Part shown: in pieces, positions 38,010-48,100 of the stretch | Layout of the letters: each line of letters begins with the position of its first letter | How positions within the stretch are numbered: position 1 is the stretch's first letter | From: CAVXSP01 sp963724645 | GTDB lineage: Bacteria; Acidobacteriota; Vicinamibacteria; Vicinamibacterales; SCN-69-37 | DNA length: 64,000 bases | Reading direction: 5' to 3' | NCBI GenBank assembly: GCA_963724645.1 | Contig: CAVRVJ010000009.1 | Coordinates: 62,001-126,000 of the forward strand | Made by a program: the position numbers and the translations under genes | The notes under the pieces: generated by a model | Told to the model about the DNA's origin: nothing | Seen by the model: only the letters and a program-made list of their open reading frames with translations | The model's database searches: none

Positions 38010-38210
38010 GTGTTCGTGGACACGCAAGCTCCGACGGCGCAAGCCGCCAAATGCGATTCCTGCGGTATGGCGGTGACGCTGATCCTCAAGTCGGCAACCG
38101 CGGTGGAATCCGCCTGGCGGTGGTTTGACTGTCCCTACTGCCGGAAAGCGAACTTTCTGCGGCTCCCGGGGCTGATCCTGCAGGTCAACAAAGGCGAGAA
38201 GGAATCGTAG
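38010..38210 (+). CDS. small zinc-ribbon protein
   Basis: 66 residues from GTG 38010 (VFVDTQAPTAQAAKCDSCGM). Two CxxC pairs (CDSC and CPYC, 28 residues apart) in KCDSCGMAVTLILK and WRWFDCPYCRKANFLRLPG form a zinc ribbon. It lies divergently from lexA and 30 bases ahead of the PfkB gene. The start is uncertain; GTG 38016 is possible. Function unknown. Confidence 0.6.
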   Translation: MFVDTQAPTAQAAKCDSCGMAVTLILKSATAVESAWRWFDCPYCRKANFLRLPGLILQVNKGEKES

Positions 38211-38240
38211 GACCCCCGAACGCACGTACAATTCGCCCCC

Positions 38241-39209
38241 GTGCGTCTCCCTCTGCGCCCGCCCCCGCGAGCCTCACGCGATTTTGACGTCGTCGGACTG
38301 GGCCAGAACAGCCTGGACCTGGTGGCGACCGTGGCTGAACATCCGCGACCCGACGCCCACACGCGAGTGGAGCGGCTTGCCCAGTTTCCCGGTGGTGAGA
38401 ATGCCACCGCCCTCGTCGCGTGCTCGCGGCTCGGATGGCGAACCCGGTACCTCGGAACTCTTGGGAATGACGCCGGCGCCGCTATCGTGGAGGCCACGCT
38501 TCGAGCCGAGGGCGTCGACACGGCCTTTGTCCGGCGCGTCGAGGCGCCGAATCGGTTCGCGTTCATCCTGGTGGATCGAGCAGGCCATCGGACAGTGATC
38601 TGGTACCGGCACCCCGACATCGGGATGCCCGCGGCCGCAGTCGACGCCGAGGCAGTCACGAGCGGACGCGTGTTGCTCGTCGATGCCAGCGATCCTGCGG
38701 CTTCAACGGCGGCCGCCAGAACGGCGCGGGCCGCCGGCAGCCCAGTCGTGCTGGACATTGATGCGTTCAATCCCGGGGCTGATCTCCTGCTCAGATCGTC
38801 GGACATCGTGATCGCCAGCGTGACGCTCCTTCCGGCCTTTGGCGCGGGGGCCGACGGTGTGGGAACCGGCGAGGCGCTGAGCAGGCTCGCCGCCGATTGC
38901 CGCGCCGCCGTGACGATCGTGACTCTTGGGGAGGAGGGCTCACTGGCCCTTGTCGGGACGACAGAGATCTACACGCCAGCCTTTGCGGTCGACGTCGTCG
39001 ACTCGACCGGAGCCGGCGACGCGTTCCGGGGCGGGTTCGTCGCGAGTTGGCTGCGCCTGGGCGACGACGCTCCTCTCGAGACCCTGATTAGGTACGCCAG
39101 TGGCGTGGCTGCCCTGAACTGCCGAGCCCTCGGGGCCCAGTCCGGCCTGCCAACATGGTCCGATGTGGACGTTCTTGTAACTGAGCACGGGTATGATCGG
39201 TCCAAATAG
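38241..39209 (+). CDS. PfkB-family carbohydrate kinase
   Basis: 322-residue ribokinase-fold sugar kinase. N-terminal FDVVGLGQNSLDLVATVAE, substrate-lid region QFPGGENATALVACSRLGWR, and the C-terminal signature VDSTGAGDAFRGGFVASWL with the catalytic Asp and the anion hole. LLVDASDPAASTAAARTARA and VTIVTLGEEGSLAL complete the fold. The phosphorylated sugar (or nucleoside) cannot be read from sequence. Not closely linked to the sugar-acid genes of the window. Confidence 0.88.
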   Translation: MRLPLRPPPRASRDFDVVGLGQNSLDLVATVAEHPRPDAHTRVERLAQFPGGENATALVACSRLGWRTRYLGTLGNDAGAAIVEATLRAEGVDTAFVRRVEAPNRFAFILVDRAGHRTVIWYRHPDIGMPAAAVDAEAVTSGRVLLVDASDPAASTAAARTARAAGSPVVLDIDAFNPGADLLLRSSDIVIASVTLLPAFGAGADGVGTGEALSRLAADCRAAVTIVTLGEEGSLALVGTTEIYTPAFAVDVVDSTGAGDAFRGGFVASWLRLGDDAPLETLIRYASGVAALNCRALGAQSGLPTWSDVDVLVTEHGYDRSK

Positions 39210-39266
39210 ACGAGGTGCCTGGAGGCGCGGCAACGCTGCCGAACTCCGCGCCTTGGAGTACTGCGG

Positions 39267-39923
39267 ATGCCTTGGGGAGCGGACTCAGCCGTGACCGTTG
39301 GCTGGAAGCCGGCGGCAGGAGCGTGGTGCGCCGACGTGACGCCTGAGCCGCCAGCGAAGGCGGCCGCCCCGGCGGAGGAAGACCTGCGAGAGGCCGACGA
39401 TCGCGCCCTCGTGACGGCGTTTCTCTACGGACAGCGCGAGGCGTTCGACATCATCGTCGAGCGGCATCGCCGGAACGTCTATCAGCTCTGCTACCGGTTC
39501 GTGGGCAATCATGAAGATGCATCGGATCTGGCGCAGGATGTCTTCGTCCGCGCCTTCAAGGGCCTGCGCAACTTCAAGGGAGACTCGTCGCTCGGCACCT
39601 GGCTGTATCGAGTGGGCGTTAACGCCTGCCTGAATCGGGTCGCGGTCAAGCGGCCGGCGACGGAACCGATTGAGGCGGTCCAGCGTGTGGATGATCACTT
39701 GGAGGACCCGCTCCAGCGTCTGGTCCGCGGGGAACAGGCCGTCGTGGTCCGCGCGGCCATTCGACGCCTGCCGCCGAAGCAGCGTGCGACGCTGGTCCTC
39801 AGGGTGTACCACGAATTGCCGCACCAGGAAATCGCGCGAATCCTCGGCAGTTCGGTCGGAGCCGTCAAAGCGAATTTCTTTCATGCGCTGGGCAATCTCA
39901 AGCGCTTTCTGGAAAAATCATGA
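39267..39923 (+). CDS. ECF RNA polymerase sigma factor (RpoE-type)
   Basis: 218 residues. Region 2 reads LVTAFLYGQREAFDIIVERH, ELCYRFVGN-like LCYRFVGNHEDASDLAQDVF and VRAFKGLRNFKGDSSLGTWL; region 4 is IRRLPPKQRATLVLRVYHEL and HQEIARILGSSVGAVKANFF. ATG 39267 leaves about 45 residues with no similarity at the N-terminus, so a later start is possible. The stop overlaps the anti-sigma gene by four bases. Confidence 0.92.
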   Translation: MPWGADSAVTVGWKPAAGAWCADVTPEPPAKAAAPAEEDLREADDRALVTAFLYGQREAFDIIVERHRRNVYQLCYRFVGNHEDASDLAQDVFVRAFKGLRNFKGDSSLGTWLYRVGVNACLNRVAVKRPATEPIEAVQRVDDHLEDPLQRLVRGEQAVVVRAAIRRLPPKQRATLVLRVYHELPHQEIARILGSSVGAVKANFFHALGNLKRFLEKS

Positions 39924-40492
39924 ATCCACATCTGACCTCCCAGGAACTCGTGGACGCGCTGCAGGGGCAGTTCGCCTCCAGCCGCCGCGAGCGCCATCTC
40001 GAGTCGTGCGATCGCTGCCGATCCGAGCTCTCCGAGCTGCGGGGCATCCTCGCTCACGTCGATGCCGCCGCGGATGTGCCGGAGCCGTCGCCGTTGTTCT
40101 GGGATCATTTCAGTCAACGTGTTCACGCCGCCACGCGCGAGATCCCGGCTGTGCGCCAGGCTTCGTGGTCGCCGGGCTGGCGTCCGATCGCAGGCCTCGC
40201 GGCTGTGCTGGTGGTCGCGCTGCTGGCCGTTGCCGTGCAACGCCCGCGCGTGCCGGGCACGGACCGCGCGGCCGGGATTGACGCGCTCACACCAGCCGCC
40301 CCGGTCGCCGTCGCCGACGACGAATCATTGAGTGTCGTCGCCCAGATCGCCTCGAGCATATCGTTCGAGGATCTGCAGCAGGCCGCGCGGCCGACGCCGG
40401 ATGCGACCGACGCGATGGTGGCCCAGTTGTCGCCGCGGGAGCGGGCGGAGTTGGTCCGGCTGATCAGAGCGGAGAAAGGAAGCACCGAATGA
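39920..40492 (+). CDS. zinc-binding anti-sigma factor (ZAS type)
   Basis: 190 residues. The N-terminal anti-sigma domain has the H-x3-C-x2-C zinc motif in RHLESCDRCRSELSEL. A single membrane helix (IAGLAAVLVVALLAVAV) follows and the C-terminal part is periplasmic, ending RERAELVRLIRAEKGSTE. It would hold the ECF sigma factor at the membrane until a periplasmic signal. Start ATG 39920 overlaps the sigma stop; its own stop overlaps the next start. The three genes form one translationally coupled cassette. Confidence 0.87.
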   Translation: MNPHLTSQELVDALQGQFASSRRERHLESCDRCRSELSELRGILAHVDAAADVPEPSPLFWDHFSQRVHAATREIPAVRQASWSPGWRPIAGLAAVLVVALLAVAVQRPRVPGTDRAAGIDALTPAAPVAVADDESLSVVAQIASSISFEDLQQAARPTPDATDAMVAQLSPRERAELVRLIRAEKGSTE

Positions 40493-41100
40493 CTCGCGCC
40501 GCGTGGCGACTCCTGCTCGCCGGCGCCCTGTTGGCGGCGGGCAGCGGACCACTCGCGGCCCAGACCGCGACGCCGGATCAGCCATCGCAGGCCGCGCCGG
40601 GGAAGGGGCGGCGCATGCCGCCGGCGGCTGATGCACAGGCGGCGGGCAGCGGGATGAGCAACGAGGAGGTCTACACGTTGCTCGACGCGTTTGTGATGGC
40701 GCGCGCGCAGACGGCCCTCCAGCTGAACGACGCGCAGTTTTCGGCCTTCTTTCAGCGGATGATGCGGCTGCAGAAACTCCAGGCGGCGCATCGCCGGCAG
40801 CGGCTGCGGTTGCTGGGCGAGCTCAGGCAGCTGGTCGGCCCGCGGGCAAGTGAGGGCACCGATGAAACCAGCGTGGCTGCCAAGACGAAGGAATTGGACG
40901 ATGCCGAGGCCCAGATGGCGCTCGACGAGCGCAAGGCGCTGGCCGACATCGATCAAGTCCTCCAGGTCCGTCAGCGCGCACACCTCCGCATTTTTCTGGA
41001 GATGATGGAGCGCCAGAAACTCGAGTTGCTCATCAAGGCCCGCCAGGGTGCGAGTCCGGCTCCGCCGGCGGCCCCTCCCGCGGGGCGGGGCGCAACGTAA
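40489..41100 (+). CDS. periplasmic helical Spy/CpxP-like protein
   Basis: 203 residues with a signal peptide (WRLLLAGALLAAGSGPLAAQ). The mature part is largely helical, with LQLNDAQFSAFFQRMMRLQK, reminiscent of LTxxQ-type periplasmic stress sensors, then AHRRQRLRLLGELRQLVG and FLEMMERQKLELLIKARQGA, a possible coiled coil, and a Pro/Ala tail. The third position in the ECF/anti-sigma cassette suggests it senses or buffers envelope stress. Similarity is weak, so function is inferred from position. Confidence 0.65.
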   Translation: MTRAAWRLLLAGALLAAGSGPLAAQTATPDQPSQAAPGKGRRMPPAADAQAAGSGMSNEEVYTLLDAFVMARAQTALQLNDAQFSAFFQRMMRLQKLQAAHRRQRLRLLGELRQLVGPRASEGTDETSVAAKTKELDDAEAQMALDERKALADIDQVLQVRQRAHLRIFLEMMERQKLELLIKARQGASPAPPAAPPAGRGAT

Positions 41101-41125
41101 CGCCACCATACGCTAGAATTTCCGA

Positions 41126-41731
41126 ATGACGCGCCGAGTGGCTCTCGTTGCGGCGCTTTTCGTCGTTGTGGCGACGGCCGCATGGTCGTCGGCCCAGCAG
41201 CTGACGCGGCGCGATGCGGACAGTCTCGAAAAGAAGTTGTCGGCCGTGCTCGCCCGCGGAGCTGCCAAGCCCGACCCGCGGCAGAATCCCGTTCGGACGT
41301 CGTTCTCCGAGCGCGAGGTCAATGCGTATCTGAAGTTCGGCGCCCGCGAGCAACTGCCAAAAGGCGTCATCGATCCGGAAGTCACGCTGGCCGGTGATCG
41401 CCGGATCTCGGGACGCGCGGTCGTGGACCTGGACGCCGTTCGGATGTCCAAGGAGCGAGGATGGCTCGACCCGGCCGCGTACCTGACCGGATCTGTGGAT
41501 CTGCACGCGGCCGGTCTGCTGCAGACCGCCAACGGCAAAGGCACGTTCCAACTGGAGTCGGCCAGCGTCGGCGGCGTCCCGATTCCCAAGAGCCTGCTTC
41601 AGGAGTTGGTCACTTACTACTCACGATCGTCGGATCTGCCGAATGGCTTCGATCTCGACAAGCCATTTGACCTGCCCGCCCACATCCGCGAGGTCGAGAT
41701 CCAGCGTGGCGGCGCCACGGTCATCCAGTAG
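41126..41731 (+). CDS. exported protein of unknown function
   Basis: 201 residues with a signal peptide (LVAALFVVVATAAWSSAQQL). The mature chain has EREVNAYLKFGAREQLPKGV, VDPEVTLAGDRRISGRAV-like beta-rich segments, AAGLLQTANGKGTFQLESAS and VPIPKSLLQELVTYY, a pattern of lipid-transport or LEA/DUF-type beta repeats, but I do not recognise the family. It overlaps the 5' end of recG by 26 bases, in a different frame. Confidence 0.6.
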   Translation: MTRRVALVAALFVVVATAAWSSAQQLTRRDADSLEKKLSAVLARGAAKPDPRQNPVRTSFSEREVNAYLKFGAREQLPKGVIDPEVTLAGDRRISGRAVVDLDAVRMSKERGWLDPAAYLTGSVDLHAAGLLQTANGKGTFQLESASVGGVPIPKSLLQELVTYYSRSSDLPNGFDLDKPFDLPAHIREVEIQRGGATVIQ

Positions 41732-43882
41732 CCTCGCGGGTCCGCTTGCCACGCCCCTGCAGTTCGTCCGGGGTGTCGGACCGCGCCGCGCCGCCGATTT
41801 GGCGCGTGTGGGCCTGAATACGGTCGAAGATTTCCTGTTGAGATTTCCGCTGCGCTACGAGAATCGCGCCGAGCTGATGCCGGTCGGCAAGCTGCGCCCC
41901 GGCCAGACCGCGACGATCATAGGCGAAGTCGTGTCGAGCGGCCTCCGTTCCACGCGCCGGCCGGGCTTCCGCCTGTTCGAGTTGCTGGTGAAGGACGCCA
42001 CGGGCCATATCCGCGCGGTCTTTCCGAATCAGACGTTTCTGCGCGACGTCTTTCATCCCGGCCAGCAGGTCGTTTTGTTCGGGCCGCTCGAGTATCGCGG
42101 CTCCGGCCTGCAATTCTCGAATCCCGAGTACGAGATTGTGCGCGGCGAGGTGAGCGCCCGCGGCCCGCGTATGAGTGCGGGTGAAACCTCAACGGCCGGT
42201 GAGATTGACGACGATGCGACGGTGCATACCGGGCGCATCGTGCCGATCTATGAGAAGGCCGGATCGGTCACCACGCGAATGCAGCGGTCGCTGATGCATC
42301 ACGTACTCGGGACCCTGCCGGACGAACTGCCTGATCCTGTTCCTGACGCCATCCGCGTCAGCCGACGGTTACCGGATCGAAGGGATGCGATAGCCGGCAC
42401 CCATTTCCCCCCGTCCGGAACGTCCATCGACGCGTTGAATGCGTTTCAGACGCCGGCCCAGCAGCGGCTGATCTTCGAGGAATTCTTTCTGTTTCAGGCC
42501 GGCCTCGTGCTGCGCAAGCGGCGCCAGGCGGCACAGCGCAAGCCGCGGCCGGTGACGATTGACGATCGCATTCGCGAGTCGGCCCGGCGTGCGCTGCCGT
42601 TTCGCCTCACGGCTGGACAGAAAAGCGCGCTCGCGGACATCGTCAAGGACATGCAGCGGCCCGAGCCGATGAACCGTCTGCTGCAGGGCGATGTCGGTGC
42701 GGGGAAGACCATCGTGGCGCTGCTCGCCGCAATCGTCGCGATGGAGAACGGCCTCCAGGTGGCGTTCATGGCGCCGACCGAGATTCTGGCGGACCAGCAC
42801 TATCTGATGATTCGCCGGTTGCTGGCGACGTCGCGGTTCCGGATCGCGTCGCTCACCGGCAGCCTGTCGGCGGCCCGCCGGCGGGAGGCCTACGCGGAAC
42901 TCGCGAGCGGCGTCACGCAACTGGTGGTGGGCACGCACGCGCTCGCGGAAGAGGCGCTCGCCCTCAACGCGCTGGGCCTGGTCGTCATCGACGAGCAGCA
43001 CCGTTTCGGCGTCATGCAGCGCGCCACGCTCCGGGCCAAGGGGCTGAATCCAGACGTGCTGGTGATGACCGCCACGCCGATCCCGAGGACACTCGCGCTG
43101 ACGGTCTATGGCGATCTCGATGTGTCGGTGATTCGCGACCTGCCGCCCGGCCGCCGACCGATCAGGACGATGGCGAAGCCGGAGTCACGGCGCGATGAAG
43201 TCTACGCCCTCGCGCGACGCGAACTGGAGCAGACGCGGCAGGTCTACGTCATCTATCCGCTGATCGAAGAGTCGGAAAAAGTCGATCTTCGGGCGGCGGC
43301 GGCGATGGCCGACCACCTGCAGACCGAAGTCTTCCCCGAGTATCGCGTGGCGCTTCTGCATGGAAAGCTCAAGCAGGACGAAAAGGACCGCGTCATGGCG
43401 GCGTTTGTGCGCGGCGACGTCCACGTCCTGGCATCCACGACGGTCGTCGAGGTCGGGGTCGACGTGCCGAACGCGACGATGATGATCGTGGAGCATGCGG
43501 AGCGGTTCGGGCTCTCCCAACTGCACCAGTTGCGCGGGCGCGTCGGGCGCGGCGCGCATGCAGTCGACCTGCGTGCTCTTGTATCAGCCGCCGCTTGGCG
43601 AGGCTGGACGCGCGCGGCTCGATGCGCTCGTGGAAACGACCGATGGCTTCGTCATCGCGGAGCGGGATCTCGCGCTTGCGCGGACCGGGCGATTTTTTCG
43701 GAACACGCCAGTCCGGGCTGCCGACGCTGCGGGTCGGCGACCTCTTGCGCGACCACGCACTGATGGAGGACGCGCGGCGCGAGGCGGTCGCCTGGTTGGA
43801 CCGCGACGCCGCCGCCATACCGCTCATCGAGGACCTTTCTTCGAACTGGGCGACGCGGTTCGGACTGGCGGGAGTTGGATAG
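41706..43882 (+). CDS. recG: ATP-dependent DNA helicase RecG (two frameshifts)
   Basis: Branch-migration helicase that reverses stalled forks. The wedge/OB domain begins TPLQFVRGVGPRRAADLARV and FLLRFPLRYENRAEL. Helicase motifs: Walker A RLLQGDVGAGKTIVALLAAI, DEQH box VVIDEQHRFGVMQRATLR, VLVMTATPIPRTLALTVYGD, YVIYPLIEESEKVDL and GVDVPNATMMIVEHAERFGL, then HQLRGRVGRG. Near 43558 one base shifts the frame into QSTCVLLYQPPLGEAGRARL and near 43678 a second returns it to LRGPGDFFGTRQSGLPTLRV. As recG is essential in fork repair and the domain is complete when stitched, sequence errors are likely. GTG 41706 is the likely start, inside the preceding gene. Confidence 0.93.
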
Positions 43883-43883
43883 C

Positions 43884-44468
43884 GTGCGCGTGATCGCCGG
43901 GCGGTTCAAGGGACGGCGGCTGGCCGGCCCGGCGGGACCGGGACTTCGCCCGACCTCAGACAGCCTGCGCGAGACCTTGTTCAACATTCTCGGTGAGTCG
44001 ATTGAAGGCGCACGGGTGCTCGACGCGTTTGCCGGCACGGGCGCCTTGGGGCTCGAAGCGATCAGCCGCGGCGCTGCCCGCGTGATGTTCGTCGAGCACA
44101 ATCGCCGCACGATCCAACTGCTGAAAGAGAACATTCGCCGCTGCGGCGCGGAAGACACGTGTGCTATCGTGAATCGCGATTTCTTCAGCGCGTTTACGCC
44201 GCCGGGGAACTGGCCGGACTCTGACACCTCGACACCTCGGCAACCCGGAACATCGGGATCGACGATGTTCGATTTGGTTGTCCTCGATCCGCCCTATGAT
44301 GAGAAGGATCTCGAGGCCGTCATCCGGGCGGCCGCGTCAGTGCTCGCGCCGGCCGGGCGGGTCGTGCTCGAGCACAGCCGGCGGCGGGCGGCGCCCGAAT
44401 CGGCCGCGCACCTCGCTCGGACGCGCCTCGTGACCGCCGGAGACAGCGCGCTGTCGTTCTATCAATGA
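43884..44468 (+). CDS. rsmD: 16S rRNA (guanine966-N2)-methyltransferase
   Basis: S-adenosylmethionine-dependent methyltransferase acting on G966 of 16S rRNA. Starts VRVIAGRFKGRRLAGP, the family's usual N-terminus, at GTG 43884 (one base after the recG stop). LRPTSDSLRETLFNIL, VLDAFAGTGALGLEAISRGA (SAM loop) and the catalytic LVVLDPPYDEKDLEAV are clear. About 194 residues, slightly long owing to a low-complexity loop (DSDTSTPRQPGTSGST). It overlaps coaD by four bases. Confidence 0.93.
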   Translation: MRVIAGRFKGRRLAGPAGPGLRPTSDSLRETLFNILGESIEGARVLDAFAGTGALGLEAISRGAARVMFVEHNRRTIQLLKENIRRCGAEDTCAIVNRDFFSAFTPPGNWPDSDTSTPRQPGTSGSTMFDLVVLDPPYDEKDLEAVIRAAASVLAPAGRVVLEHSRRRAAPESAAHLARTRLVTAGDSALSFYQ

Positions 44469-44962
44469 CCATGGGCCCAATCCCGCGTGTCGCCGTGTAC
44501 CCGGGGTCGTTCGATCCGTTGACCAACGGACACGTGGACATCATCAAGCGAGGAGCCCGGCTGTTCGATCGCATCATCGTGGCCATCCTGCGCAACGCGG
44601 AGAAGCAGCCGCTGTTTTCGGTGGACGAGCGCGTCGAGCTCCTGCGCGACGCGTTCAAGGACGAGCCGAAGGTCGAAATCGATACCTTCCAGGGCCTGCT
44701 GGTCGACTACGTCGCGCGGCGCGACGTGAACGTCATCGTGCGCGGCCTTCGCGCGGTGTCGGATTTCGAGTACGAACTGCAGATGGCCCTCATGAACCGT
44801 CATCTCAACCCGAATGTGGAGACCGTGTTCATGATGCCGGCCGAACAATATACGTATGTCAGCTCCCGGCTGGTCAAGGAAGTGGCCGCGCTTGGCGGCT
44901 CGGTGAGCGGTCTGGTCCCGATCAATGTGGAGTCGCGGCTGAGCAGCAGACGAAACCGGTAA
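44465..44962 (+). CDS. coaD: phosphopantetheine adenylyltransferase
   Basis: Penultimate step of coenzyme A synthesis, ATP plus 4'-phosphopantetheine to dephospho-CoA. 165 residues with the nucleotidyltransferase signature VAVYPGSFDPLTNGHVDIIK, then VIVRGLRAVSDFEYELQMAL and YTYVSSRLVKEVAALGGSVS, all diagnostic. The start overlaps the rsmD stop (ATGA), which fixes it. Confidence 0.96.
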   Translation: MTMGPIPRVAVYPGSFDPLTNGHVDIIKRGARLFDRIIVAILRNAEKQPLFSVDERVELLRDAFKDEPKVEIDTFQGLLVDYVARRDVNVIVRGLRAVSDFEYELQMALMNRHLNPNVETVFMMPAEQYTYVSSRLVKEVAALGGSVSGLVPINVESRLSSRRNR

Positions 44963-45014
44963 GTTGACGTCAGGGGGGTCTCCCACTCGCGTGAAGCCCT
45001 CCGGAAAGAAGACC

Positions 45015-46212
45015 ATGGCAGTAGAAGCGATTCGATTGGCAGAACGGATGCAGCAGATTGGCCTGTCGCCGACCATGAAGGGCGCGATGGCCGCCGAGAA
45101 ACTGAAGCGCCAGGGCGTGGACATCTGCGACCTCGGTGCGGGCGAACCGGACTTTCCCGACACCGGCGCACATTACAGCCGCCGCGCACGCGGCCCTGGA
45201 CGCAAACTTCACCAAGTACACGGCGAATCCGGGCATCTTCGATCTGCGTGAAGCGATCGCGGCCCGGTACCGCGAAGACTACGGCGTCAGCTACGCCGGT
45301 GAAGAAGTCATCGTCGCGGCCGGCGGCAAGCAGGCGCTCTACAACTCCGCGCTCGCGCTCTTCGGCCCCGGCGACGAAGTCATCACGCACGCGCCGGGGT
45401 GGCCGACCATCTTCGAACAGATCAAACTGGCCGGCGCCACGCCGGTCATCGTCCGCACGCGCGAAGAAGACGGGTTCGCGCTGCGTGCCGACGCGCTCCT
45501 CGCGGCGATCACGCCGCGGACGCGAGGGTTCATCCTGAATTCGCCGGGCAACCCCACCGGCGCGCTCCTGACCGAGAGTGAGGCCCGCAAACTGGCGGCC
45601 GAACTGGCCAAGCGCGACCTGTGGGTCGTGATCGACCTGTGCTACGAGCGCCTGATCTACGACAACGTGCCGCACAATCTGCCGAAGATCTTCGGCGACG
45701 TCATGCGTGATCGGCTCGTCCTCAACGGCTCCGCGTCCAAGACGTACGCGATGACCGGTTGGCGGTGCGGGTGGACCGTCGGCCCGAAGGCGGTCATCTC
45801 GGCGGCCAACGCACTTCAGAGCCACGAGACCTCGAACGTGAATTCAATCACGCAGAAGGCGGTCGTGGCCGCGCTGACCGGCGCGCAGGACTGTGTGGCG
45901 CAGATGCTGACTGAATACCAGCGGCGTCGCGATCAAATGCTGACCTGGCTGGCGGAAGAGCCGCGGCTGCGCTGCGTCACGCCGAAAGGCGCGTTCTACC
46001 TCTTCCCGTCGGTCGCGGACTTTCTGTCACCCGACGGCCTCCGCACTTCGGTGGACTTCGCCGACGCGCTGCTGGCTGAAGAGCACGTGGTCACCACGGC
46101 GGGCGAAGGGTTCGATACGCCAGGCTATCTGCGGCTCTCGTACGCGAACTCGCTCGAACGGCTCCGCGAAGGGGCGACCAAGCTCATTCGCTTTGCGCGC
46201 GCGCACGTGTAG
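45015..46212 (+). CDS. class I aspartate/aromatic aminotransferase (one frameshift)
   Basis: Pyridoxal-phosphate enzyme of the aspartate aminotransferase type, about 398 residues. MAVEAIRLAERMQQIGLSPT and VDICDLGAGEPDFPDTP open the protein; one surplus base near 45163 breaks the frame before PAHITAAAHAALDANFTKYT. Further: VIVAAGGKQALYNSALALFG, LNSPGNPTGALLTESEARKL, VIDLCYERLIYDN and the lysine that binds the cofactor in LNGSASKTYAMTGWRCGW. C-terminus GYLRLSYANSLERLREG. ATG 45015 is chosen on homology. Amino-group donor unknown. Confidence 0.91.
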
Positions 46213-46220
46213 GGGACGGG

Positions 46221-47616
46221 GTGGAAGACACCTCCGTCCCCGCTCGGTTGCGCGGGATCGTCGGCGCTGACTTCGTCCGCGTCGATCCGGAATCGCGTCT
46301 GGCGTACGGAACCGACGCGCTCAAGCGAGGGCAGCCTGCCGACGTCGTCGTCCTGCCTGCCAATGCGCAGGAAATTGCTGCGATCGCCCGCCTGTGCAAC
46401 GAGACACGTACGCCGTTGGTGGCGCGCGGCGGCGGCACGGGCTACACGGGCGGCGCCGTGCCGACCCGCGGCGGTGTCGTGGTCAGCCTCGAGCGGCTGA
46501 ATCGTATTCTGACCATCGACGAGGCCAACCTCCTGGCGGTGGTCGAGCCGAACGTCATCACCGGCGACCTTCAGGACGCGGTCGAAAGGGTCGGGCTTTT
46601 CTACCCTCCCGATCCGCAAAGTCTGCGCACCTCCGTGATCGGCGGCAACGTCGCGCAGTGTGCCGGGGGACCGCGCGCGTTCAAGTACGGCGTCACCAAG
46701 CAGTACGTCCTCGGTCTCGAAGCCGTCCTGCCGACAGGTCAAATCGTGCGGACGGGCGGCAAGACCGTCAAGAATGTCGTGGGCTACGACCTTACCCATC
46801 TGCTCGTCGGTTCCGAGGGCACGCTGGCCATCATCACGCAGGTGATCCTGCGACTGATTCCCAAACCGCCGGTGCAGGCCACGCTCCGGGCCACGTTTCC
46901 CAGCGTCGCGCTTGCGGTCGATGCCGTCGCGAGGCTCCTCCAGGCCCGTGTCGTCCCGGCGGCGCTCGAGCTCATCGACGGCGATTGTCTCGACGCCGTC
47001 GCGGCTTATCTGAACGTCCGGTCGCTTGCTCCCGCCGGCACGGCCGCACTGTTGCTCATCGATGTGGACGGGCTGGTGGAACAGGTGGCAGGCGAAGCGG
47101 ATCGCGTCGAACGGGCGTGCCGGGACGCCGGCGCCACTGAGTTGTTGCGCGCCAAGGACGATCGCAGAGCGGCTCGAGCTCTGGCGGGTCAGGCGGGAGT
47201 TGTCACATTCCCTTCGGGTGATTACTCCGCTCAAGTTCAATCACGATGTCGTCGTTCCAAAGGGCAGAATTCCCGAGCTCTTCGCCCTCGTTGAGTCGTT
47301 GAAATCCCGGTTCGCACTCCGGATCCCGTGCTTCGGCCACGTCGGCGACGGCAACATCCACGTCAACATCATGGTCACGCCGGATGATGCGGAGGAGATC
47401 CGCCGTGCGCACGAGGCGGAGAGCGTGCTGTTTCGGGGCGTCATCGCCCTGGAAGGATCTCTCAGCGGCGAGCACGGCGTGGGCTTCACGAAGGCGGCCT
47501 ACGTCGGCCTGGAGTTGTCGCCGGAGGAAATCGCCCTCATGAGACGAGTGAAACATGCCTTCGATCCGAATGGGATTCTGAATCCCGGTAAGATCTTTCC
47601 CGAAGAGCATGGGTAA
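46221..47616 (+). CDS. GlcD-like FAD-linked oxidase (one frameshift)
   Basis: Vanillyl-alcohol-oxidase-fold flavoenzyme of the glycolate/D-lactate dehydrogenase type, acting on a 2-hydroxy acid. GTG 46221. FAD-binding domain: TPLVARGGGTGYTGGAVPTR, PDPQSLRTSVIGGNVAQCAG, LEAVLPTGQIVRTGGKTVKN and GYDLTHLLVGSEGTLAIIT. After a frame break near 47160, the C-terminal domain continues ITPLKFNHDVVVPKGRIPEL, FGHVGDGNIHVNIMV and LEGSLSGEHGVGFTKA, with VGDGN and GEHG carrying the usual metal/flavin-near residues. No Fe-S partner gene is adjacent. Reaction inferred from family. Confidence 0.9.
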
Positions 47617-47622
47617 TTCCCC

Positions 47623-47992
47623 ATGGCTGTCGTCGCAGTGATCGGAGCGTCGAACGACCGGGCCAAGTTCGGGAACAAGGCGCTTCGAGCGTTCCGCGCA
47701 AGAGGCTACACCGTGATCCCGATCAACCCGCATGAGGCGGATGTTGAAGGGGAACGCGCCTATCGGAGTGTGCTCGACTATCCGGGACATATCGATGAAG
47801 CTACGGTCTACGTCCCGCCCCACATCGGCCTCGCCGCTGATGGACGACGTCGCCAGGAAGGGGATCGCGGCTGTGTGGCTGAATCCGGGGGCGGATGGCC
47901 CGGAGGTCGTCGCCCGGGCCCGCGAGTTGGGGCTCGCCCCAAGGACCGAGTGCTCGATTCTGCGGATTGGCGAGCTCCCAAGCCGATACTAG
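47623..47992 (+). CDS. CoA-binding-domain protein (one frameshift)
   Basis: About 122 residues, single Rossmann CoA-binding domain: VVAVIGASNDRAKFGNKALR, FRARGYTVIPINPHEADVEG, HIDEATVYVPPHIGLA, and after a break near 47835 DVARKGIAAVWLNPGADGPE and VARARELGLAPRTECSIL. Such small proteins bind CoA or acyl-CoA; the role is not known. It lies six bases after the oxidase gene and before the rho promoter region. Confidence 0.85.
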
Positions 47993-48038
47993 GTGACCTT
48001 GGCGCTCTCACGTTTTGCCCTTTCATTCTCGCCCTTTT

Positions 48039-48048
48039 TTGGTATACT
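48039..48048 (+). promoter_or_regulatory. candidate extended -10 promoter for rho
   Basis: TTTGGTATACT-like element ending in TATACT (48043-48048) with the TG of an extended -10 (TGG before TATACT). The upstream stretch is T/C-rich (48011-48040) and offers no consensus -35. Transcription would start about 95 bases before the rho ATG. Confidence 0.45.
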
Positions 48049-48100
48049 ACCCCTGTCAGTCCACGAGCGCGGCCTATTCAGGGCATTGCGCGACCCGTAC

